A stretch of DNA of 7,500 nt from Thermoprotei archaeon. Lineage in GTDB: Archaea; Thermoproteota; Thermoprotei; Thermofilales; Thermofilaceae. Below, piece after piece: positions 1 to 6,385 of the stretch. The stretch is from positions 1 to 7,500 of the forward strand of contig QMRZ01000072.1 in assembly GCA_003649495.1 (NCBI GenBank), in the 5' to 3' direction. The notes below the pieces were generated by a model that made no database searches, was not told where the DNA came from, and worked only from the letters and a program-made list of their open reading frames with translations. Position 1 is the first letter of the stretch, and each line of letters begins with the position of its first letter. A program made the position numbers and the translations under genes.

Positions 1-1
1 C

Positions 2-421
2 GCCAAGAGGCTCTACACGCTCCTAGTCCTGAAGCTACTCTACGACCATGCCCTGCTGCGGGGCATGCGGGACCAAATAGCTCACATGACACTGGTCGAG
101 GAGGCTTGGAACGTGGTGCCCTACAGGAGGCTTCACGACGAGCCCTCCATTGGTGAGAGGCTGTTCGCAGAGCTTAGGAAGTATGGTGAGTGTCTCGTGG
201 CCATAGCACAGAATCCATCGGAGATAGCGTGGAGCCTCTCGAATAACGCGGAGATCCTCATAATACACTCGATGCTGGCCCGGGAGGTGGAGGTGTTAGG
301 GCTCACCGAGCTGCGGGAGGTCATCAGCAGGCTGAAGAGGGGGGAGGCAGTGGTGGTGGAGAGGGGGAGGATTAGGAGGATAAGGGTCAGGCGGTACGTC
401 CCTCACCCCGCCCACGCCTAA
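2..421 (+). CDS. HerA/DUF87-like ATPase, C-terminal part (5' end outside window)
   Basis: The frame is open from the window edge to TAA at 419-421, giving the last 139 residues of a larger protein. A hydrophobic strand followed by acidic residues (LVEEAWN, about residues 31-37 of the visible part) looks like a Walker B strand with Glu-Glu in place of Asp-Glu. It is followed by a RecA/FtsK-type arrangement: an ELRKYG segment, a sensor-like strand ending in Gln (VAIAQNP), and SNNAEILII. This order is typical of HerA/VirB4-related DUF87 ATPases, which form hexameric rings acting on DNA or, in some subfamilies, at membranes. The basic C-terminus (RIRRIRVRRYVP) is a short beta tail common in this group. 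The Walker A motif and any N-terminal HAS-barrel lie upstream, so the subfamily and role cannot be decided. The first in-frame ATG (65) is not the true start because homologous-looking helical sequence continues upstream of it. Confidence 0.72.
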   Translation, partial: AKRLYTLLVLKLLYDHALLRGMRDQIAHMTLVEEAWNVVPYRRLHDEPSIGERLFAELRKYGECLVAIAQNPSEIAWSLSNNAEILIIHSMLAREVEVLGLTELREVISRLKRGEAVVVERGRIRRIRVRRYVPHPAHA

Positions 422-472
422 GCCCTGCGGCTGGGTGGGGCCATCGAGGGCACGGCTGGCGCCTGAGTCAAC

Positions 473-481
473 ATTAATATT
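473..481 (+). promoter_or_regulatory. Possible TATA box for the barrel/DUF47 operon
   Basis: An AT-only 9-mer (ATTAATATT) sits in a GC-rich 90-base gap between two plus-strand genes. Archaeal transcription usually begins about 26 bases after the TATA centre, which would be near 503, giving a leader of roughly 9 bases before the GTG at 512. It is a weak match to the TTTATATA consensus, and the call rests mainly on position. Confidence 0.4.
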
Positions 482-511
482 CGTGCTCCACAGGGGGGAC
501 TGGGGTCAGCA

Positions 512-793
512 GTGAGGATTAGGGAGCGGAGGCTACGCATCAGGAGGAGGGATGAAGTGCCGCGGGGGCAGGCCCGCATGAACCCCAAGGCTATGGAGTA
601 CTTAGGCATCAGGGATAGGGTGGAGATAGTGGTAGGCGGCAAGAAGAGGCTGGTCTTCAGAGTGCTGGGGCTCGACTCCGTGCCTGAGAACGAGGTGTGG
701 TGCAACGCGGATGAGCTGAGGGAGCAGGGCATCGCCGATAACACCATCGCGGCTGTCAGGGCGCCCCTGGCGACCACGGGGGTGCGAGCGTGA
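512..793 (+). CDS. Small basic protein, Cdc48-N/AbrB-like beta-barrel candidate
   Basis: This is a 93-residue protein starting at GTG 512; the frame is closed upstream by TGA at 464-466 and there is no ATG or other GTG between, so the start is well constrained. The N-terminus is very basic (RIRERRLRIRRRDE). Residues about 20-33 (QARMNPKAMEYLGI), then VEIVVGGKKRLVFRV and a distal GIADNTIAAVRAP, follow the pattern of double-psi beta-barrel domains of the Cdc48 N-domain/AbrB superfamily: an R-x-N/D-P segment, a 'lGI' turn, a beta hairpin with GG, and a final 'GI.dnt...Vr' strand. Such domains bind nucleic acid or protein partners; nothing here shows which. It overlaps the downstream DUF47 gene by 4 bases, so the two are probably co-translated. 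The domain assignment is by eye and only moderately supported; otherwise it is a conserved-looking hypothetical. Confidence 0.6.
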   Translation: MRIRERRLRIRRRDEVPRGQARMNPKAMEYLGIRDRVEIVVGGKKRLVFRVLGLDSVPENEVWCNADELREQGIADNTIAAVRAPLATTGVRA

Positions 794-1458
794 GCATAGA
801 GGTGGGATCGGGGAGGCCCACCACCGCTGATGAGAGGCTAGCGGGGATCCTGAGGAGCGAGCTGATGACTGCCAAGGAGATGCTCAAGAGCATAATCAAC
901 GTCCTCAGGGGGGTTGGGGAGGCGGAGGAGGCTGAGCTCAAGAGGGTGTTGAAGGAGATTGGCGAGGGTAAGAGGAGGATAGAGCTGCTCCAGAGGGAGT
1001 TCCTGGACTACTTCTCCAGAGTGGCGCCCTCCCTCTACAATAGGGAGGAGTGGATGGGGATGTTCGCGAAGATCTCCGGGATCGTCGACAAGCTGAGCGG
1101 CATAGCCTACAGGGCCGAGTACCTGGCATCCAAGTCGTGGAGACTCCCCAGGGGTGTGCGTGAAGCCCTCGTGGAGCTAGCGTCCTCGCTGCTCTCGATA
1201 ATAGACCAGTACCTCCTAATGATGAACGTGGCGCTGAGCGAGGTGGACAAGGCGCTGGAGGCGCGGCGCAGGATAGCGCTCACCGAGGCGGAGATAGACT
1301 CCAGGTACAGGCGCGCCACCTTCGCCATACTCGACGCCCCCATCTCAGCCCCCTGCGCCATACTGCTCCTCTACATCGCGGAGATGCTCGAGGACGTGTC
1401 GGACTTGGTTAACTCGGTCGCGGACGACCTGTACCTAGTGGCGCTCTCCTCGGCTTAG
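790..1458 (+). CDS. PhoU-like DUF47 family protein
   Basis: This 222-residue protein starts at a GTG that overlaps the upstream TGA (GTGA, 790-793); a G-rich GGGGGTG at 778-784 with a 5-base spacer fits a ribosome binding site. It appears almost wholly alpha-helical and soluble, with repeated long amphipathic helices as in the PhoU/DUF47 fold. Two E-x-x-x-D signatures are visible, E166-D170 (EAEID) and E201-D205 (EDVSD), in the C-terminal half; these match the metal-binding E(D)xxxD motifs of PhoU-type three-helix bundles. DUF47 (COG1392) proteins are usually about 200-230 residues and are often encoded with phosphate transporters and thought to regulate them. No transporter gene is present here. 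Its partner is the small basic barrel-like protein upstream, so an archaeal regulator made of two polypeptides is one possibility (inference). The stop codon overlaps that of the opposing polymerase gene. Confidence 0.72.
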   Translation: MSIEVGSGRPTTADERLAGILRSELMTAKEMLKSIINVLRGVGEAEEAELKRVLKEIGEGKRRIELLQREFLDYFSRVAPSLYNREEWMGMFAKISGIVDKLSGIAYRAEYLASKSWRLPRGVREALVELASSLLSIIDQYLLMMNVALSEVDKALEARRRIALTEAEIDSRYRRATFAILDAPISAPCAILLLYIAEMLEDVSDLVNSVADDLYLVALSSA

Positions 1459-1462
1459 CCGA
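1450..1462. repeat. 13-base inverted repeat at convergent overlapping stop codons
   Basis: TCGGCT (1450-1455) and AGCCGA (1457-1462) form a perfect 6-base inverted repeat around a single T. The plus-strand stop TAG (1456-1458) and the minus-strand stop TAA (1457-1455) overlap inside it. The loop is too short for a normal RNA hairpin (the innermost pairs would have to open) and there is no T-run, so a terminator role is doubtful. Confidence 0.6.
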
Positions 1463-3821
1463 AGAACTCGAGTAGCGTCCGCTGCCCTCTCTCGAGCAGT
1501 TGCTGGTCCTTAACGCCGAAGTACTCGAGGATCCTCAGAGCTGCTGGGAGCACCTGCTTCCTCACGTAATAATCGTAGTCTATCTCCTCGGGGCTCTTAA
1601 CCAGGATGTAGGGCACGGCCTTGTCAGCCAGCTTGCCAGCCCCCTTGCATATGACGAAGCCTATCTTCTCACCCTTCCCCACCCTGTAGCCCGCCTCTAT
1701 CAGCCGCCTCGCGGCCACGACGTGCGCGGCCTCAACCTCGTAGTCCTCGAGTGACTTGCTGAGAGTCTTCCATATTATCAGCTTCTCGAGCGGTATCTTG
1801 CCAGCCCTCAGGTCGTCTATGACTCCCCTCACGTAGTCGACGGCCTTGGTCACGTCGCCCTCCCGGAGCACGATCTCTATAACCCTCTCCTGCACCTCCT
1901 TCGCTATCTCAGCCCAATCGCCCCTAACCGCCTCGAGGCCGACGACGTCCACCCTGCCGTCCTCTAGGAGGCCGCAGTAGCGCTTCTTGGCCTCCGTGAA
2001 GAATACCTTCTTGTATATTTTATCCACCTTTATGTCCAGGTCCAGCCGCTCATTGATGATCCTTATCAGCTTCTCCACCTTATCCGGCACGTACTTGACG
2101 AATATGCTGTCAGTGTCGCCGTATATCACCGTGAGCCCCAGCTCCCTAGCCATCCTTATGGTCTCAGTGATCACGCGCCTGCCCCAGGCAGTCGTGGCCT
2201 CCGCCACCTCCCTCTTGTACCACCGAGCCCCCACCCATCCACAGTAGCCGTAGGTTGCGTTAGCTATCACCTTCAGGGCCTTCTGCCTCTCGTCCAACAC
2301 CCTGTACTCCGGGCTCTCCGGGTCCAGCCCCTTCATCTGCTCCCTGATCCTCCTCCTAGCCTCAAGCAGCCTCTCGAGGACCCTCTTGTAGAAGCCTGGC
2401 GGGCTCTTCCTGAACCTGTGCCCCACCTCAGGGGCCACGTAGACCTCGTCGGGGCTCACAGGCACGTCGGGGGGCACGTAGGTGTCGGGCGATATGTTGT
2501 ACTTTATCATCAGGTTGGGGTACATGGAGCTGAAGTCGAGGACGGCTATGTTCTCGTGCACTCCTGGCCTGGGCCTCAGCACTATCGCGCCCCTATATTT
2601 CTCGTAGGGCCTCTCCACCCTGTTGGGTATCAGCTCCCCGAACTTGTAGGCGGCCCTCATCAAGTGCCACTCAACCCTGTAACCCACAGACGCGGCCCCT
2701 ACCTGGTCTAGGGTGAGGCCCACGATGTTCGCGAGCTGTATCGCGAATGGGAGGAACTTCTCCCCAAGCCCGTACGTGCTCTCGACGTCGTCCCTGGCGT
2801 ACTGGAGCAGGATGGGCCGCTTAGCTGGGTCGTCCCAGTACTCGTGTATCCGTGCCCCCTCTATCAGCACCCGCTCGCTCTTCTTCTTGACGCCTAGGTA
2901 ATCGGCAACGTTCTCCAGCGTCTTGACCTTGACCTCCCCTATCTCTTCAGCGAAGTCGTAGAGGTCAACGTTAGCCCTCCCCACTACCGAGTAGTGGCCA
3001 TAGACGCTGGGTGCTGGCTCGCCCCCTCCCCTGGAGACATCAAGCCTAATCCTGTGAACCCTGCACCTCGCGAGGAGGTACGGCCAGTCAAACCTATTGC
3101 TATTATAACCTATTACCACGTCGGGATCAAACGATACGAGGTCCTCGGCGAACCTCTTTATAGCCATTCTATCGTCCTTGCCGTCTGCTGTGAATAGCTT
3201 GACCTCGCCATCGCTCCTAGCCGCGGCTATCACTATCACGGGATCCCTCTCCGGGTTGGGCTCGCCGAATGGATTGTAGCACTCTATATCGAACGCGTAT
3301 ACCTTAAGCTCGGGCGGGCTGCTGGAGCCCAGGTACTGGGGCCTGCCCTTAGCTAGGTAGACGGCGTCCACCCTCCACCCCGACTCGTTGCGCACCTCCT
3401 CGACTTCAACCTCGTGCCATCCACAGGGATAGACGTCGTTATCTATCATGTACCTCATGTAGAACCTGATATCAGCCTCCAACACCTCCTTGACTCCCTC
3501 AATCTTGGCTACAGCCTCCCTGAACTGGGGCACTGTCCTGGGAGACGTCAGCGTCACCTTAATGGCCTTGACAGGCCTTCCAAAGTACTTCTTGTCAACT
3601 ATCTCCACTCCAAGTATATTGTACTTGTTAGAGTACCTGGCAATACGCTCAGCTACCCTCTCCTCCTCGCCCTCCCTCGGCAGTACGTAAATGTACGGCC
3701 TGAAGCTCCTATCCAGTATTACGACGCGCCTACCCTCCCTATCTATGCCCCACAGCCTAACCTCTGGAGCTCCCCTAACCACGTCATAGCTGGCATCCAG
3801 CAACCAGAACTCGACCTTCAT
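1455..3821 (-). CDS. polB: Family B DNA polymerase with 3'-5' exonuclease
   Basis: A complete replicative-type family B polymerase of 788 residues from ATG 3821 (790 from the alternative GTG at 3827). Numbered from the ATG, the exonuclease domain has Exo I D178/E180 (FDIE), Exo II with D245 (GYNSNRFDW) and Exo III Y341/D345 (YARDD). The polymerase domain has motif A with D429 (LDFSSMYP), motif B (KVIANATYGY, about 517-526) and motif C D569/D571 (YGDTDS). The KKRY segment follows at about 612-615 and the thumb ends at the C-terminus. All catalytic residues are intact, so it should be active and proofreading. The last residues, GQRTLLEFFG, contain Q-x-x-L-x-x-F-F, a canonical PCNA-interacting peptide. 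The N-terminus resembles Pyrobaculum-type crenarchaeal PolB from memory; the B1/B2/B3 class is not assigned. The ATG is preferred because the TATA box predicts transcription starting near 3825, giving a leaderless or nearly leaderless message. Confidence 0.97.
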   Translation of the reverse strand: MKVEFWLLDASYDVVRGAPEVRLWGIDREGRRVVILDRSFRPYIYVLPREGEEERVAERIARYSNKYNILGVEIVDKKYFGRPVKAIKVTLTSPRTVPQFREAVAKIEGVKEVLEADIRFYMRYMIDNDVYPCGWHEVEVEEVRNESGWRVDAVYLAKGRPQYLGSSSPPELKVYAFDIECYNPFGEPNPERDPVIVIAAARSDGEVKLFTADGKDDRMAIKRFAEDLVSFDPDVVIGYNSNRFDWPYLLARCRVHRIRLDVSRGGGEPAPSVYGHYSVVGRANVDLYDFAEEIGEVKVKTLENVADYLGVKKKSERVLIEGARIHEYWDDPAKRPILLQYARDDVESTYGLGEKFLPFAIQLANIVGLTLDQVGAASVGYRVEWHLMRAAYKFGELIPNRVERPYEKYRGAIVLRPRPGVHENIAVLDFSSMYPNLMIKYNISPDTYVPPDVPVSPDEVYVAPEVGHRFRKSPPGFYKRVLERLLEARRRIREQMKGLDPESPEYRVLDERQKALKVIANATYGYCGWVGARWYKREVAEATTAWGRRVITETIRMARELGLTVIYGDTDSIFVKYVPDKVEKLIRIINERLDLDIKVDKIYKKVFFTEAKKRYCGLLEDGRVDVVGLEAVRGDWAEIAKEVQERVIEIVLREGDVTKAVDYVRGVIDDLRAGKIPLEKLIIWKTLSKSLEDYEVEAAHVVAARRLIEAGYRVGKGEKIGFVICKGAGKLADKAVPYILVKSPEEIDYDYYVRKQVLPAALRILEYFGVKDQQLLERGQRTLLEFFG

Positions 3822-3848
3822 CCTCACCAGTTAAGGCCTGTAAGCGCC

Positions 3849-3854
3849 TTTAAA
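3849..3854 (-). promoter_or_regulatory. TATA box of polB
   Basis: TTTAAA in the 79-base gap upstream of the polymerase, preceded on the minus strand by GTCCCC-free C-rich sequence and CTAAG. Its centre lies about 26 bases before position 3825, so the transcript would begin within a few bases of the candidate starts GTG 3827 and ATG 3821. This indicates that polB has its own promoter rather than depending on read-through from the ABC ATPase gene upstream on the same strand. Confidence 0.55.
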
Positions 3855-3906
3855 CTTAGGGGGTCAGAAGACTCTCACACGCTTCTAGGCTCTGGATCTC
3901 TATCCC

Positions 3907-4860
3907 TCACGTAAGGCGTCCGGACTTATAGCCCCTAGGGACGTAGGTCTCTCGATGCTTCTCCCTGAGCGCCTCTAATAAGGGGGTCACTGGGTCGTCA
4001 GTAAGGTTTATTAGATCTCCTAAACTCACAAGCTCGCGCTTAAAGTCCTCCAGCTCCGCTTCCGTCACGGTTGCTGTGACGATGTTAATGCCGCCCGTCT
4101 CATTAAGTGAGTAGCTTAGGGCGTAGCGGGATAGTGCCTCTCGGAGCCTTTTTTCTTCTCCCTTAATAATCGCTTTGATGAGATGCCTCCTCTTAGCAAT
4201 TCTAGCTAATGCCTCCCCATAATCATTGTATATGGCTTCCATCCTTCCCTCATACATCACCGCGACCCTGCCTGGGAGCTCATGTATATCAAGGGGATTA
4301 TGAGTCACTATCAGTACGCATCTCTCTCTAGCTTCTCTCCTCACGAAATCGAGGACCACAGCTCTAGCAGCGGCATCTAGACCAGCTAGTTCATCCGCTA
4401 TAAGCACCACTGCCGTGTCAGCCAGCATGAGCTTGGCAAACTCGAGCTTCCTCCTAGTGCCGGGGGAGAGATTCATCAGTGGCTCATCAGCGTACTCGGT
4501 CAGCCGCAGTAGGCTTAGCACATCGTCTATTTTAGAGCAGTCCTCCCCCCTAAACTCGCAGTAAAGCCTCAGGTACTCTCTAGGAGTTCTGAGCCCGAAA
4601 GGAGGAGTTGCTGGCTCCTGCCTAGCCACAGCCACTAGCCTCTTAGCGCTAGGATGCGAGTGCACGTTAGTATCACTAATCCAGACAGCTCCTCTCCAGG
4701 GTCTCAGGATACCAGCTATTGCATGAACTAACGTAGTCTTCCCTGCCCCATTTGGTCCGACGATGAATGTGACCCCCTTATCAGCGCTGAAGCTAATATT
4801 TTTTAACACAGCCTTTCCCACGACGTATCCAAACACTATACTTAGGACTTTAAGTAGCAT
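3907..4860 (-). CDS. ABC transporter ATP-binding protein (ABC-2/drug-export type)
   Basis: A 317-residue nucleotide-binding subunit with all core motifs: Walker A GPNGAGKTT (35-43), Q-loop Q81, signature LSPGT (131-135), Walker B ending D156-E157, D-loop LAGLD (158-162) and H-loop H187 (VTHNP). It lacks membrane segments and should act as a dimer on the cytoplasmic face of a permease. The obvious partner is the ABC-2-type membrane protein encoded at the end of the divergent plus-strand operon (6382-7215), as no other permease is present. About 100 residues follow the ATPase core, a length and alpha/beta character usual for the exporter subfamily (CcmA/NatA-like) with its C-terminal regulatory tail. 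Two mild departures from consensus are DELAGLD rather than DEPxxGLD after Walker B, and SPG rather than SGG in the signature; both glutamate and histidine needed for hydrolysis are kept. Base composition is more AT-rich than polB next door. The substrate is unknown. Confidence 0.93.
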   Translation of the reverse strand: MLLKVLSIVFGYVVGKAVLKNISFSADKGVTFIVGPNGAGKTTLVHAIAGILRPWRGAVWISDTNVHSHPSAKRLVAVARQEPATPPFGLRTPREYLRLYCEFRGEDCSKIDDVLSLLRLTEYADEPLMNLSPGTRRKLEFAKLMLADTAVVLIADELAGLDAAARAVVLDFVRREARERCVLIVTHNPLDIHELPGRVAVMYEGRMEAIYNDYGEALARIAKRRHLIKAIIKGEEKRLREALSRYALSYSLNETGGINIVTATVTEAELEDFKRELVSLGDLINLTDDPVTPLLEALREKHRETYVPRGYKSGRLT

Positions 4861-4874
4861 AAGCCGGAATTTTT

Positions 4875-4883
4875 TTTATATTT
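4875..4883 (+). promoter_or_regulatory. TATA box for the Cys-rich protein/GT/permease operon
   Basis: TTTATATTT, preceded by a run of T and a purine-containing CCGGAA that could serve as the BRE. Its centre (4879) lies 26 bases before the A of the ATG at 4905, predicting a leaderless transcript. No ribosome binding site is seen just before that ATG, which agrees. Confidence 0.6.
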
Positions 4884-4890
4884 CCTCCTC

Positions 4891-4898
4891 TTATATAT
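4891..4898 (-). promoter_or_regulatory. TATA box for the ABC ATPase gene
   Basis: Read on the minus strand this is ATATATAA within CATATATAAG. A start about 26 bases further would fall near 4868, leaving about 8 leader bases before the ATG at 4860. The box lies beyond the plus-strand TATA box, so the two divergent promoters cross within the 44-base gap. A minus-strand AGGAGG (4883-4888) is over 20 bases from the ATG and probably upstream of the transcript, so it is not taken as the ribosome binding site. Confidence 0.5.
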
Positions 4899-4904
4899 GT
4901 CGGA

Positions 4905-5225
4905 ATGGGTAAGGGGTATCCCCTCTGTGGGAGTTGCCCCCCCGAGACACTTTACGAGATCGTGAAAGGAAGTGGTTATTGCCAGCAAAATTGCCACTAC
5001 ATTGGTTCAACGGTAACCTGTGAGGTATATGTGTGCTACATAGTAGATTGTTATATTTGGAATCCAGAAGAGGACACAGGAGGCCCTATTATAGCCACTG
5101 CTTACGAGCCATACAGGTATGTAGGAGACCCCTTTATATGGGGGAGCAGAATAATAGTTAGTGCGAATCCTGAGGACCTTGAAGAGCTTGCTGTCGATCT
5201 CTCAGAAGGAGGTTTGAGGCTCTAG
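4905..5225 (+). CDS. Cys-rich 106-residue protein, candidate modified/exported peptide precursor
   Basis: I do not recognise this family. The N-terminal half carries seven cysteines at 8, 11, 26, 30, 39, 44 and 49 (C-x2-C, C-x3-C, then C-x4-C-x4-C) with many aromatics: ten Tyr and two Trp in the whole protein. The C-terminal half has no cysteine; it includes a Gly/Pro turn region and ends in an acidic, probably helical stretch (about residues 86-101). No signal peptide, lipobox or membrane segment is seen. It is the first gene of an operon, 2 bases before a glycosyltransferase that overlaps an ABC-2 permease gene, with the matching ATPase divergent. That setting suggests it is the substrate that gets glycosylated and exported, but it could also be a metal-binding accessory protein or a disulfide-rich structural protein. 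The ATG is chosen from the TATA box at 26 bases; leaderless start expected. Coding is supported by operon spacing, coherent composition and a strong Shine-Dalgarno for the next gene inside its 3' end. Confidence 0.75.
   Translation: MGKGYPLCGSCPPETLYEIVKGSGYCQQNCHYIGSTVTCEVYVCYIVDCYIWNPEEDTGGPIIATAYEPYRYVGDPFIWGSRIIVSANPEDLEELAVDLSEGGLRL
5205..5213 (+). promoter_or_regulatory. Ribosome binding site of the glycosyltransferase gene
   Basis: GAAGGAGGT inside the end of the Cys-rich gene is a near-perfect anti-16S match, 14 bases before the ATG at 5228. A second, closer GAGG at 5216-5219 has an 8-base spacer. An internal gene with a Shine-Dalgarno site, after a leaderless first gene, is the usual crenarchaeal pattern. 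Confidence 0.65.
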
Positions 5226-5227
5226 TA

Positions 5228-6385
5228 ATGAGGCTGTTACTGATAGCCGATATAAGTGGATCCTCTTATACTAAGGTAGCCGTTGAGCTGATGAAGCGAT
5301 GGGCTAAGAAAGGAGTGGAGCTGAAGCTTGCGGCTCCGCTTTTATCGCCTCCGTTCAGAGGCTTAGAGGCTGGTGCCTTACACTACGTCTATGAGGGTTT
5401 CAGCGTACCGTTAATCTCTGGCTACTGTGGAGGAAGAGCCGCGTCATGTGAGCTCATAAAGGCCGCTATGAAGGCTGATGCGGTGATATATTTGTGTGAA
5501 CCATTACTTATATCATTGAACGATGTTTTCACGACATTAGTTACATTGAAGGAGGAAACCAGGATCTTCGGCCACTTCGCCCTCAACTATTATCCGCTAA
5601 ATTCGGAGAGGTATAGGGAGAAGCTCGATGCCTGCTTTGACTACATAATACCCCTTACGCGTTATGAGAGTGAACTAGCATCTCAAGTGCTAAAAGAGTG
5701 TAAGGTGCTCAGCCCAGTACCTCATGGTGTTGATCTTTCAGTTTATAGACCATCGGCGTGGATGGCTGGCGACATTGGGAGAAGAGTAAAGGATATGGAG
5801 GGTTTTAAGGTACTATTCCTAGGCAGAGCTGCTATTTATAAGGATCTAGGCAGGTGGTATAGAGTCCTAGGTGAGTTAGCTGCGAGAAAAGTACCTGTGA
5901 GAGGGGTTGTGAAGGTAACGGGCCCTCTCGGAGTTGATGCACCCTTAAGGCCCGAAGCCTTAGAAGACGCGAATAGCCTAAGGGGAAGGATGTTTTACGT
6001 GGGCGGCTGGCTTGAGGAAGCTGGGCTTGCATCACTAATCTCAGCATGCGACGTATTTCTCACCACATCTATCTGTGAATGTTTTCTGTTATCTGCGCTT
6101 GAGGCTCAAGCCTGCGGTCTTCCCGTAGTCTTGCCTGACCTTCCTTCTTTAAGGGAAGTCTACGGTGACAGCGCTATGTATCTTAAAAGAGAGGGTTGGT
6201 GGTATGATGGACTCGGCCTTAAACTGCCATTATCTTCAGTTGAAGATGCGGTCGAGAAACTCTTGCTTCTCTATAATGATGAGGATCTCAGGGAGGAGTG
6301 GAGAGCGAAGTCTCTTGAGAACGCTCAGAAGTATACCTGGGATGCAGCTGCTGAAAAGCTGATTAGGTGCCTGGAGGCAGGATGA
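5228..6385 (+). CDS. GT-B fold glycosyltransferase, GT4-like
   Basis: A 385-residue protein of the usual length for GT4-type retaining glycosyltransferases, with two Rossmann-like halves. The N-terminal half begins with a beta strand (MRLLLIADI) and helix. The linker has a typical PHGVDLSVYRP segment (165-175), followed by the start of the nucleotide-sugar-binding half (KVLFLGR, 194-200). The diagnostic EX7E motif is E284 to E292, in the context SICECFLLSALEAQACGLPVV-type sequence, then a D-LPSLREV loop. There are no membrane segments, so it would act in the cytoplasm on a nucleotide sugar donor. Acceptor and sugar cannot be read from sequence. It lies between the Cys-rich protein (2-base gap) and the permease (4-base overlap), which points to the Cys-rich protein or an exported glycan as acceptor. 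It has an unusually high number of cysteines (ten) for its size. Codons are more A/T-ending than in polB. Confidence 0.9.
   Translation: MRLLLIADISGSSYTKVAVELMKRWAKKGVELKLAAPLLSPPFRGLEAGALHYVYEGFSVPLISGYCGGRAASCELIKAAMKADAVIYLCEPLLISLNDVFTTLVTLKEETRIFGHFALNYYPLNSERYREKLDACFDYIIPLTRYESELASQVLKECKVLSPVPHGVDLSVYRPSAWMAGDIGRRVKDMEGFKVLFLGRAAIYKDLGRWYRVLGELAARKVPVRGVVKVTGPLGVDAPLRPEALEDANSLRGRMFYVGGWLEEAGLASLISACDVFLTTSICECFLLSALEAQACGLPVVLPDLPSLREVYGDSAMYLKREGWWYDGLGLKLPLSSVEDAVEKLLLLYNDEDLREEWRAKSLENAQKYTWDAAAEKLIRCLEAG
6373..6377 (+). promoter_or_regulatory. Ribosome binding site deciding the permease start
   Basis: GGAGG lies 4 bases before ATG 6382. That ATG overlaps the glycosyltransferase TGA as ATGA (6382-6385), which favours it over the in-frame GTG at 6367, which lies before this site and has no good site of its own. 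Confidence 0.5.

Noticed and set aside
418..777. Open minus-strand frame of 119 codons opposite the small barrel-like gene
   Set aside because: It has a low-complexity Ser/Pro/Leu-rich translation typical of an antisense shadow; the plus-strand gene has a coupled overlap with DUF47 and a constrained start.
3414..3914. Long open plus-strand frame (166 codons) opposite the 5' part of polB
   Set aside because: It lies wholly antisense to well-conserved exonuclease and N-terminal polymerase sequence, has no promoter or recognisable domain, and reflects third-position GC bias.
4870..4877. Run of eight T as a transcription terminator
   Set aside because: It lies between two divergent starts, where no transcript ends; it is better explained as the upstream flank of the plus-strand TATA box.
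4865..4906. Direct repeat CGGAAT at 4865-4870 and 4901-4906 as an operator
   Set aside because: Only six bases, 36 apart, with no extended similarity; expected by chance at this length. Could be revisited if conserved in relatives.
4926..4996. Zinc ribbon in the Cys-rich protein from C8-x2-C11 and C26-x3-C30
   Set aside because: The second knuckle has three residues between Cys and lacks the usual Gly turn, and three further Cys follow; metal binding remains possible but not supported.
4905..5225. Calling the Cys-rich protein a sulfolobicin or a true glycocin
   Set aside because: No sequence resemblance that I can recognise, no leader cleavage motif, and the neighbouring glycosyltransferase is of a different fold class from known glycocin enzymes. 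Only the gene-order logic is similar.
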